This document shows positions 14,460 through 21,295 of a stretch of DNA of 31,539 nt, piece by piece. The notes under the pieces are model-generated. The model did no database searches and was not told the DNA's origin. It worked only from the letters and a program-made list of their open reading frames with translations. The translations under genes were made by a program, and so were the position numbers. The DNA lies in assembly GCA_045600105.1 (NCBI GenBank), contig JAZRXG010000035.1:1-31539 (forward strand), written 5' to 3'. The number at the start of each line of letters is the position of its first letter. Positions within the stretch are counted from its first letter, which is position 1. This stretch comes from UBA1206 sp045600105. GTDB lineage: Bacteria; Bacillota; Clostridia; Oscillospirales; CAG-382.

Positions 14460-14488
14460 TTGATTTATTTGCGATTATTTGATATAAT
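14460..14488 (+). promoter_or_regulatory. Promoter of the HPr-like gene
   Basis: TTGATT (14460-14465) and TATAAT (14483-14488) are separated by 17 bp and have a TG extension (TGATATAATCA). The rest of the 138-bp gap from 14399 is AT-rich, with no clear terminator for the DUF4330 operon. Confidence 0.75.
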
Positions 14489-14536
14489 CATTGTTGGAAT
14501 TACTGTGCGACAATTTGTTTATTAAGGAGTTACGAT

Positions 14537-14794
14537 ATGTTTACCAAGACTATAACAGTTCAGAATACGGTTGGCCTTCGCGCACGTCCCGCCACGTTCT
14601 TCATTCAGAAAGCCAACACTTTCAAATCTTCTATCTGGATAGAAAACAGCGACAGACGAGCAAACGCAAAAAGTCTTCTCGGCGTTCTTTCTCTCGGTGT
14701 CAAAAAAGGCGACTCCGTAACGATCATCGCCGAAGGCGAAGACGAAGAACAAACTGTCGAAAGCCTCGTTGATCTCATCCTCAGCATCGAATAA
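14537..14794 (+). CDS. HPr/Crh-like protein lacking the phosphorylatable histidine
   Basis: The 85-residue product has the HPr fold: MFTKTITVQNTVGLRARPAT, then RRANAKSLLGVLSLGVKKGD and the final helix EEQTVESLVDLILSI. In true HPr position 15 is His, phosphorylated by enzyme I; here it is Arg15 in GLRARPA. Ser46 (NAKSLLGV), the HPr-kinase target, is retained. This is the logic of Bacillus Crh, which has Gln15 and acts with CcpA in catabolite repression but not in sugar transport. A regulatory role is therefore inferred. AAGGAG lies upstream of the ATG. The gene has its own promoter and is followed by a strong terminator. Confidence 0.88.
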   Translation: MFTKTITVQNTVGLRARPATFFIQKANTFKSSIWIENSDRRANAKSLLGVLSLGVKKGDSVTIIAEGEDEEQTVESLVDLILSIE

Positions 14795-14845
14795 TAACGA
14801 CGACGGAACGAGATCGGCTTTCCGTTCTCGGTTTTCAAACATTTT

Positions 14846-14884
14846 GCCCTGAGCTCATCTCAATAAATGAGTTCGGGGCTTTTT
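14846..14884 (+). terminator. Intrinsic terminator between the HPr-like gene and uvrC
   Basis: A 13-bp stem (14846-14858 with 14867-14879, two G-T pairs, 8-base loop) ends in GGGGC followed by TTTTT. Its right arm begins with an ATG in the uvrC frame, and the T-run ends 10 bp before the next in-frame ATG, so it also sits in the uvrC leader. Confidence 0.85.
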
Positions 14885-14893
14885 ATAAGGTAT

Positions 14894-16711
14894 ATGACAA
14901 GAGAAGAATTATTCGAAAACGCGCGGCTTCTTCCGGCGACTCCCGGGGTTTATATAATGCATAATTCCGCCGGAAAGGTGATCTATGTCGGAAAATCGAA
15001 AGCGCTGAAAAACCGCGTTTCGAGCTATTTCGCGCCGTACGCCAAACACAATATAAAAACGCGCCATATGGTGGCGTCGGTCGATTGGTTCGAGGTGTAC
15101 CACACGCAGACCGAGCTTGAAGCGCTTATCCTCGAAAACCAGTTCATCAAGCAGTTCATGCCGCGCTACAACATCAAGCTCAAGGATTCGGCAAGTTATC
15201 CCTACATCGAGCTCACGGGCGGCGACTATCCGATGCTGCGGGTGGAATACGACCGGCTTCACAACGATTCAAGGTATTTCGGGCCTTATTCGTCAGCCGG
15301 TACCGCGTATTCGATAGTGACGGCGGCACGCAAGGCGTTCAAGCTTCCGTCGTGCGGCAAGTCGTTCCCAAAGGACATCGGCAAAGGCAGACCCTGTCTC
15401 AATTATCATATAGGTCAGTGCATGGGGCTATGCGTCAAGGACAATATTTCAAAAGCCGAGTACGCGTCCCGTATAAACGACGTGGTGCATTTTCTGCGCG
15501 GTGATTACGGCAAGCTGATAAAAGTGCTTGAAGCCAAAATGAACGACTATTCGGAGTCACTTGAGTTCGAGCAGGCGGCGAAAATGCGCGACATAATACG
15601 CTCGGTGAAGCAGCTCAACGACAAGCAGCACATCGTCGCTTCCGAAACGCTCGACGCCGACGTTATCGGCATTTATTCCGACGAGCTCGGCACCGCCGTA
15701 AACGTGTTTTTCGTACGTCACGGTGCGATATTTGACAGAGAATGTCTGTTTTTCGGCTCCGACGAGCTGCTCGATTCGGAGTCGCTCACCTCCCTGCTTT
15801 CGGATTTTTATAACGTCCGCGGATTCGCCCCGAAGGAGATATACATCGATTTCGATCTGTCTCCCGAGGACAAAAGGCTGCTTTCGGAAAAGCTTTCGGA
15901 TTCAGTCAAGGTCAACGTAACACGTCCGCAGAAGGGCGATAAAAAGGAACTGCTTTTCAGAGCGTCCGAAAACGCGAAGGACCTGATGCTCCACAAGCGC
16001 GAGACCGAGCTGAAGCAGAAAAAACAGATAATTTCGATTTCCGAATTCCTCAAGCTCGAGGTCGTCCCCGAAAGGATAGAGGCGTACGATATTTCCAACA
16101 GCGGGAACGAAAACATCGTCTGCGGTATGGCGGTGTGGGAAAACGGCAGATTCGCCAAAAAGAAATACCGATCGTTCAACATGAAAGCGACCACCTCGCA
16201 GGACGACTACGCGTCGATGCGCGAAGCGATGGAACGCAGGCTCGGACATTCCGACGGCGATTGGGCGTACCCCGATCTGATACTGCTCGACGGCGGAAAC
16301 GCGCACGTTTCGGTGATAAAGCAGCTGCTTGACGAAAAAGGCGTGTATATCCCCGTTTTCGGCATGATAAAGGACGAGCATCACAAAACGAGGACGCTTA
16401 CCGACGGAGAAAACGAGATAGGTCTCAACACGAGACAGGATATTTTCAATTTCTTCTATAAATTCCAGGAGGAAGTCCACGAAGCCGCGTTCGGGAAAAT
16501 GGACGCGAAGCGCCGCAAGAGCGTGACGACGTCGTCGCTGCTCGACATCGACGGAGTGGGCGAAAAGACAGCCGACACGCTGCTGCGCTATTTCGGCGGA
16601 CTGAAAGGCATAAAGAACGCTTCTTTCGAGGAGCTCGCAGCCGTAAAGGGCATATCACGCACGACGGCGCGGAAAATCACGGAATATTTTTCCGGAAAGG
16701 ATAAACAATGA
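14894..16711 (+). CDS. uvrC: Excinuclease ABC subunit C
   Basis: UvrC makes the dual incisions of nucleotide excision repair with UvrB. The GIY-YIG nuclease domain is at the N-terminus (PGVYIMHNSAGKVIYVGKSK, NRVSSYF). A Cys-containing CLNYHIGQCMGLC follows, then a UVR motif (YSESLEFEQAAKMRDII). The RNase H-like C-terminal nuclease has IEAYDISNSGNENIV and LILLDGGNAHVS, and a tandem helix-hairpin-helix (DIDGVGEKTADTLLRYF, VKGISRTTARKI) ends the protein. The start is uncertain: ATG 14894 gives a normal N-terminus with AAGG only three bases upstream, while ATG 14867 lies inside the terminator stem. No separate promoter is visible, so readthrough past the terminator may matter. Confidence 0.95.
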   Translation: MTREELFENARLLPATPGVYIMHNSAGKVIYVGKSKALKNRVSSYFAPYAKHNIKTRHMVASVDWFEVYHTQTELEALILENQFIKQFMPRYNIKLKDSASYPYIELTGGDYPMLRVEYDRLHNDSRYFGPYSSAGTAYSIVTAARKAFKLPSCGKSFPKDIGKGRPCLNYHIGQCMGLCVKDNISKAEYASRINDVVHFLRGDYGKLIKVLEAKMNDYSESLEFEQAAKMRDIIRSVKQLNDKQHIVASETLDADVIGIYSDELGTAVNVFFVRHGAIFDRECLFFGSDELLDSESLTSLLSDFYNVRGFAPKEIYIDFDLSPEDKRLLSEKLSDSVKVNVTRPQKGDKKELLFRASENAKDLMLHKRETELKQKKQIISISEFLKLEVVPERIEAYDISNSGNENIVCGMAVWENGRFAKKKYRSFNMKATTSQDDYASMREAMERRLGHSDGDWAYPDLILLDGGNAHVSVIKQLLDEKGVYIPVFGMIKDEHHKTRTLTDGENEIGLNTRQDIFNFFYKFQEEVHEAAFGKMDAKRRKSVTTSSLLDIDGVGEKTADTLLRYFGGLKGIKNASFEELAAVKGISRTTARKITEYFSGKDKQ

Positions 16712-17241
16712 GAATAATCACAGGACTTGCAAGAGGAACAAAGCTTATCACCCTTGAGGGCGACCATACGAGACCGACTTCGGAAAAAGTCAAGGAAGCC
16801 GTTTTTTCGGCGATACAGTTCGACGTCCACGACAGAAAGGTGCTCGACCTTTTCGGCGGCTCGGGTCAGATGGCGCTTGAAGCCGTGTCGAGAGGCGCCG
16901 AGAAAGCCGTCATAATCGACAACGACAGAGGCGCGTTCTCGGTGATAAAGGAAAACGCCGCAAAAGCGAAGCTTATGGAAAAATGCGTCATCCTCAACTC
17001 CGACTGGAAGGATTTCGTCAAGCATACCAAGGACAAATTCTCGCTCGTGTTCCTCGATCCCCCTTACAAGGCAGGCTTCCTCGACGAGGTGCTCGCCAAA
17101 ATATACGAATACAAGATACTCACCGACGACGCGATAGTGGTCTGCGAATCCGACGGTGACGGCGTGCCCGTTCCTCCCGACGGGATAAACGCGAAGATCT
17201 ACAAATACGGCAAGACCTACATTTCGATTTTCAGATTCTGA
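16708..17241 (+). CDS. rsmD: 16S rRNA (guanine-966-N2)-methyltransferase RsmD
   Basis: RsmD methylates G966 of 16S rRNA in the assembled 30S subunit. The 177-residue protein starts MRIITGLARGTKL and has RPTSEKVKEAVFSAI, the SAM-binding DLFGGSGQMALEAVSRGA (47-64) and the catalytic DPPY (117-120). Its ATG overlaps the uvrC stop (ATGA). coaD follows after 46 bp, the standard rsmD-coaD neighbourhood of Firmicutes. Confidence 0.94.
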   Translation: MRIITGLARGTKLITLEGDHTRPTSEKVKEAVFSAIQFDVHDRKVLDLFGGSGQMALEAVSRGAEKAVIIDNDRGAFSVIKENAAKAKLMEKCVILNSDWKDFVKHTKDKFSLVFLDPPYKAGFLDEVLAKIYEYKILTDDAIVVCESDGDGVPVPPDGINAKIYKYGKTYISIFRF

Positions 17242-17287
17242 GAAGTACGAAAGACAAAGACACGACGTTGAAAAGAGGAAAGCAAAA

Positions 17288-17770
17288 ATGGCAAAGATCG
17301 CAGTGGTCTCGGGCAGTTTTGACCCGATAACGGTCGGACACGCCGACATAATAAAACGCGCCGAAGAAATATTCGGCAAGGTCGTGATAGCGGTTTCCAG
17401 AAATTCCGAAAAGTCGGGACTGCTCACGGAAGACGCCAGACTCGAATCGGTAAAATCGGCGTTCGAGGGCGACGAAAACGTCGAAGTGGTAAAGCTCGAA
17501 GGGCTGCTTTCGGTACTCGTGAAAAACCTTGACGGCGTCATCGTCAGAGGGCTCCGCAGCGTTTCGGACTTCGATTATGAAAAGCCGATGTCGCTCATGA
17601 ACAAGGACCTTGAAGGCGTCGATACGGTGTTCCTCCCCGCGTCTCCCGAATACGAATTCATTTCATCCACCTTCGTGAGAGACCTTATCCGTTACGGCAG
17701 GGACATTTCTCCGTACGTTCCCGCGGGAGCAGCCGAGGTGATAATCAATGAAATCAATAAGAATAACTGA
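17288..17770 (+). CDS. coaD: Phosphopantetheine adenylyltransferase
   Basis: CoaD adenylates 4'-phosphopantetheine to dephospho-CoA, the penultimate step of coenzyme A synthesis. The 160-residue length is typical. The nucleotidyltransferase T/HxGH motif is GSFDPITVGH (9-18), and VIVRGLRSVSDFDYE (84-98) and the ATP-binding EFISSTFVRDL (123-133) are all present. AGAGGAAAG is the ribosome binding site. The end overlaps the next gene by 23 bp. Confidence 0.95.
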   Translation: MAKIAVVSGSFDPITVGHADIIKRAEEIFGKVVIAVSRNSEKSGLLTEDARLESVKSAFEGDENVEVVKLEGLLSVLVKNLDGVIVRGLRSVSDFDYEKPMSLMNKDLEGVDTVFLPASPEYEFISSTFVRDLIRYGRDISPYVPAGAAEVIINEINKNN

Positions 17771-18989
17771 TACTTCCCTGTCGCTCGTAAAAGAAAAGCT
17801 CGTCCGTCCGTTCGGATTCAAGGGATTCCACATTTCCGAGCTGTGGCAGGCGGTCGCCTGTGTATCGTCGGACGATTTCAGGGCGGTCTGCCCGTCAACG
17901 CAAAGCGTGCTCTGGTCTGACGGAAACGTATTTTCCGCGTTTACGCCTGACGAATCGAACCTTCTGATGTACCGGGTCACCGAAAGGGCTCTTTCGGTCA
18001 TCAAGGGCAAAAGCTTCACACGGCCCGACGTTCTGATCGAGTCGATCATCCCCGAGCTGCGCGAATACGCCGACAATATCTGCGGAATGAAGGTAAAGAC
18101 CACGTTCATCCTCAATTCGCTCGTCGGCGTCGACTTTGCGCTCTGGTCGCTTTACGCGCGTGAAAACGGGATAGACTCCTTTGACGGCATCATTCCGGAA
18201 TCGACGAGGGACGCGATGAGCTGCCGCCATTCTAAGCTCGCGCATATTCCGCTCGTCAGCTATAACGTGGACGAAGCCGAGATACGCTCGCTGCTTGAAA
18301 ACGGCACGGCGCTTATGAAGGTCAAGATAGGAAACACGCCCGAATGGGATATGCAGCGCATCGAGCAGGTACATTCGATCGCCAAAGACTATGAAACGCC
18401 GCTTACGAAAAGCGGAAAGGTCTGCTATTACCTCGACGCCAACGGACGCTATACGTCCGAGCAGCTGAAAAGATTCGTCGATTTCATCGACAGAAAAAAT
18501 ATTCTCGAACGCGTCGCGATAATCGAGGAACCGTTCCCCGAGGAAGACAAGACCGACGTTTCGGACCTTCCGGTCGTCATAAACGCCGACGAATCGGCAC
18601 ATTCCGCCGAAGACCTTGCCGAACGCATTTCGCTCGGCTACCGTTCCGTGGCGCTCAAGCCGATCGCCAAGACGCTTTCCGTCAGCTTCGCGATGGTCGA
18701 AGCCATGCACAAGGCGGGCGGTATGTACCTCTGCGCCGACCTCACCGTCAATCCGCTGCTTGCCGAGTGGAACAAGCAGTTCGCGTCGCGCATTGCCCCG
18801 CTTTCTTCTCTCAACGTGGGCTGCGTCGAGGTCAACGGCGACGCAAACTACGTCACGTGGGACAAGCAGAAAACGTTCCTTCCGGGGGCTGTCGTATACC
18901 GTGACGCGGTGCGCGGCGCGTTTGAATGCGGCGACGATTTCTATTCATCCGGCAAATCGCTTTTCACCAACGAAAAGTGGGGCAAATAA
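17748..18989 (+). CDS. Enolase-superfamily (mandelate racemase/muconate-lactonizing type) enzyme
   Basis: The 413-residue protein has the TIM-barrel active-site pattern of the enolase superfamily. A KxK general-base motif is at 191-193 (LMKVKIG). The metal ligands are Asp230 (YYLDANGRYT), Glu260 (AIIEEPFP) and Asp281/Glu282 (VVINADESAHS), and Lys304 (SVALKPIAKTL) sits on the opposite face. These residues fit acid-sugar dehydratases, dipeptide epimerases and cycloisomerases alike, so the substrate is unknown. The N-terminal capping domain is divergent. It overlaps coaD by 23 bp with GAGGTG as ribosome binding site, and it precedes a 2-hydroxyacid dehydrogenase that could use a related acid. 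Confidence 0.8.
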   Translation: MKSIRITDTSLSLVKEKLVRPFGFKGFHISELWQAVACVSSDDFRAVCPSTQSVLWSDGNVFSAFTPDESNLLMYRVTERALSVIKGKSFTRPDVLIESIIPELREYADNICGMKVKTTFILNSLVGVDFALWSLYARENGIDSFDGIIPESTRDAMSCRHSKLAHIPLVSYNVDEAEIRSLLENGTALMKVKIGNTPEWDMQRIEQVHSIAKDYETPLTKSGKVCYYLDANGRYTSEQLKRFVDFIDRKNILERVAIIEEPFPEEDKTDVSDLPVVINADESAHSAEDLAERISLGYRSVALKPIAKTLSVSFAMVEAMHKAGGMYLCADLTVNPLLAEWNKQFASRIAPLSSLNVGCVEVNGDANYVTWDKQKTFLPGAVVYRDAVRGAFECGDDFYSSGKSLFTNEKWGK

Positions 18990-19011
18990 CGTAATTTTTT
19001 ACAGATTACTG

Positions 19012-19040
19012 TTGATTTTTTGCTTATTATATATTATTAT
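19012..19040 (+). promoter_or_regulatory. Promoter of the 2-hydroxyacid dehydrogenase gene
   Basis: TTGATT (19012-19017) and TATTAT (19035-19040) are 17 bp apart in a very AT-rich stretch. The gene therefore need not depend on readthrough from the enolase-superfamily gene. Confidence 0.55.
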
Positions 19041-19078
19041 ATAGTTGTAAAAAATTTTATCGGGGGCGTATTATCATT

Positions 19079-20065
19079 ATGAAAACCGCGTTTATCATGA
19101 ATGAAGCGACCAGAAACATGGTCATCAATCAGAAAGCAATAGACTATTTCCGTTCGCTCGGCGAAGTATCGTTCAACAACGGCGACACCAAAAGCGAAAG
19201 CGTTAAAAAAGCCATCAAGGATGCCGACATCGCCATAACCTCGTGGGGCAACAATCCCATCGACGAAGACATTCTTTCCGTATGCCCGAACCTCAAGCTC
19301 GTGGCTCACGCCGCCGGCAGTGTCAAGCCCGTCGTTTCCGACGCTCTCTGGGCAAAGGGTGTGCGCGTGCTTTCTTCCGCCTGCCCTCTCGGCGAAGGCG
19401 TTGCCGAGACCGCCCTCGGTTTCTCCATCTCCGCAAGCAAAAACTTCTATAACCTGAACACTTCCGTCAAGAACGGCGGCTGGGAAGCCGGCAAAGAAAA
19501 CATCCGCGAGCTTTTCGACCTCAACATCGGCGTCATCGGCGCGGGCTGGGCAGGAAAGCATTATATCAAGCTTATGCAGAATTTCTACGTTGACGTATAC
19601 TGCTACGACCCGTTCATTTCCGCAGAAACGCTCTCTTCCCTCGGCGCGAAGAAAGTCGAGCTCGAATGGCTGCTCAAAAACTGCGACATCGTGTCGATAC
19701 ACGCTCCGTCAATCCCCGAGACCAACCATATGATCAACAAGGACACTCTCGCCCTCATGAAGAAGGACGCCGTGCTCATCAATACCGCACGCGGCACCAT
19801 CGTTGACGAAAAGGCGCTTTACGAGCACATGAAGGCAGGCAACCTCAAATACGCATGCATCGACGTCTTCGATCCCGAACCTCCCGTCAAAGAAAACCCG
19901 CTCCTCACCCTCGACAACGTGATCGTCACTCCCCACCTTGCCGGACTCGCTCAGAACGGACTCAAGAGGATCGGCACGTTCGTATGCGAAGAGACCGCTC
20001 ATTTCCTCGAAGGCAAGCCCATGAGAGGCGAGGTCACCAAGGAAATGCTCTCCAAAATGGCTTGA
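19079..20065 (+). CDS. D-isomer-specific 2-hydroxyacid dehydrogenase (NAD-dependent)
   Basis: The 328-residue enzyme is of the D-lactate/phosphoglycerate/glyoxylate reductase family, interconverting a 2-hydroxy acid and a 2-keto acid with NAD(H). The Rossmann motif is GVIGAGWAGKH (151-161) with Asp177 in CYDPF. The catalytic triad is Arg238 (INTARGTIVDE), Glu267 (DVFDPEPP) and His286 (VTPHLAG). No ACT or other regulatory domain is attached, so it is not a canonical SerA. A GGGGGCG ribosome binding site precedes the ATG. The substrate cannot be told; the enolase-superfamily neighbour suggests sugar-acid metabolism (inferred). Confidence 0.88.
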   Translation: MKTAFIMNEATRNMVINQKAIDYFRSLGEVSFNNGDTKSESVKKAIKDADIAITSWGNNPIDEDILSVCPNLKLVAHAAGSVKPVVSDALWAKGVRVLSSACPLGEGVAETALGFSISASKNFYNLNTSVKNGGWEAGKENIRELFDLNIGVIGAGWAGKHYIKLMQNFYVDVYCYDPFISAETLSSLGAKKVELEWLLKNCDIVSIHAPSIPETNHMINKDTLALMKKDAVLINTARGTIVDEKALYEHMKAGNLKYACIDVFDPEPPVKENPLLTLDNVIVTPHLAGLAQNGLKRIGTFVCEETAHFLEGKPMRGEVTKEMLSKMA

Positions 20066-20109
20066 CGCCGCAAACAAATCCCCGAAGTCATAACGTAAGG
20101 ATGTAATTT

Positions 20110-20760
20110 ATGAAAGTAAAAATTCTTTCCGTCTGCTGTATCCTGCTTGCGTTGGTATGCGCGTTCCAGACGTTTTTACTCGTTAAAAACGACGGAAGCG
20201 AATCGAACGTCACGCCCGTCAGCAACGTGAACGCGTCTGCGACCGACATACAGTTCAAGCTCGCCCTGATGCACATATACTACGAGAGCAACACCGTGCT
20301 TTCGACCATTCCCTTCACCACTATACAGGTATCCGAAAACGCGCTCATAAAGGCGTACGTTTCTTCCGGCTCGGAAGCGACGAGCGCCGCAGTCAAATAC
20401 GTTGACGACTATGCCGACAGGACCCTCGCGTCTGCGTTCGATACGATGGACGACATCCTTGACAAGTACGACAAGATACTCAAGAAATACAACATTTCAT
20501 CGTCTTCGGCATATACATCCAAATACAGCAAGCTCAAGACGATGTTCAGCTCGGTCAGAAATTCGTCAAACGAACTGCTTTCGCGCACGCGTTCTCTCAT
20601 ACGCAATATCAACAGCAGCGACTACGACACATATTACACCAAATACGTCGAGCAGCTCAGCGACCTTTCTTCCAAGCTTGAAGAATACTGCACCACCGTG
20701 ATGGACGAATACGACACCCTGATGCAGGCGATCAGCGACGAATACTCCATAATCAAATAA
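20110..20760 (+). CDS. Membrane-anchored or secreted helical protein of unknown function
   Basis: I do not recognise this 216-residue protein. It begins MKVKILSVCCILLALVCAF, a hydrophobic signal or anchor segment without a clear cleavage site. Two adjacent cysteines could mimic a lipobox, but the surrounding residues fit poorly. The rest is polar, Ser/Tyr/Asp-rich and predicted helical, with long heptad-like stretches (DTMDDILDKYDKILKKYN, VEQLSDLSSKLEEYCTTVMDEYDTL, given here as separate pieces). AAGGATG precedes the ATG. It lies 44 bp after the dehydrogenase and before a terminator, so it is probably the last gene of that unit. Confidence 0.7.
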   Translation: MKVKILSVCCILLALVCAFQTFLLVKNDGSESNVTPVSNVNASATDIQFKLALMHIYYESNTVLSTIPFTTIQVSENALIKAYVSSGSEATSAAVKYVDDYADRTLASAFDTMDDILDKYDKILKKYNISSSSAYTSKYSKLKTMFSSVRNSSNELLSRTRSLIRNINSSDYDTYYTKYVEQLSDLSSKLEEYCTTVMDEYDTLMQAISDEYSIIK

Positions 20761-20777
20761 GTTTTCAACCCTCCTTT

Positions 20778-20810
20778 GCCCGCGGCACAAAACGCCGCGG
20801 GCTTTCGTTT
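20778..20810 (+). terminator. Intrinsic terminator
   Basis: A perfect 9-bp GC-rich stem, GCCCGCGGC (20778-20786) with GCCGCGGGC (20794-20802), has a 7-base loop and is followed by TTTCGTTTT. It separates the hypothetical gene from the V-ATPase promoter. Confidence 0.9.
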
Positions 20811-20873
20811 TGAACGTAAAAAGCATATAAATTATATATAGGAAAGTATTTTGCAAAAACGTGCAAAAAACTC

Positions 20874-20902
20874 TTGCGTTTCTCGGATTAATATGATACA
20901 AT
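20874..20902 (+). promoter_or_regulatory. Promoter of the V-type ATPase operon
   Basis: TTGCGT (20874-20879) and TACAAT (20897-20902) are separated by 17 bp, with the TG-extended TGATACAATCA context. It lies about 40 bp before the first ATG and is the only promoter I see for the nine genes. Confidence 0.7.
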
Positions 20903-20943
20903 CACTACGATGATGCTTATCATAATATTACAATAGGAGGAAA

Positions 20944-21249
20944 ATGATTTTGAGCGTTCTTGAAGAAGTAAAAGCCGCAGAAGAAAAAGCCGCTTCCATG
21001 AAGGAACAGGCTAAAGCAGACGCGATCGAATCCCTCAAAGCCGCCGAAAAACAGGCGGTATCGGATGCCGAAAAGATAGTTGCCGACGCAAGGAAAAAGG
21101 CAGCCGACATAGTAAACGACTCCGAAGCAAAAGCAGCGAAGGCAGCCGAAAAATACGCTTCCCTGCTCAAAGACGAAAAGGACAAGCTCACCGTGATAGC
21201 AAAGACCAACCGCACGGAAGCCGTGAATTTCGCCGTTTCCCTGCTTTGA
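20944..21249 (+). CDS. ntpF: V-type ATPase peripheral-stalk subunit (G/H type, NtpF-like)
   Basis: This 101-residue, almost wholly helical protein is rich in Ala, Lys and Glu (LEEVKAAEEKAASMKEQAK onward). It forms a long right-handed-type coiled coil, typical of the subunit that pairs with subunit E in the peripheral stalk. It is first in the operon, before subunit I, exactly as in the Enterococcus ntp cluster, and it has an AGGAGG ribosome binding site (20936-20941). Sequence alone would be non-specific; operon position makes the call. Confidence 0.88.
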   Translation: MILSVLEEVKAAEEKAASMKEQAKADAIESLKAAEKQAVSDAEKIVADARKKAADIVNDSEAKAAKAAEKYASLLKDEKDKLTVIAKTNRTEAVNFAVSLL

Positions 21250-21295
21250 ACAACGCCGCGCAGCGGCATAACAAATTGCGAGGTGATACAAGCGG

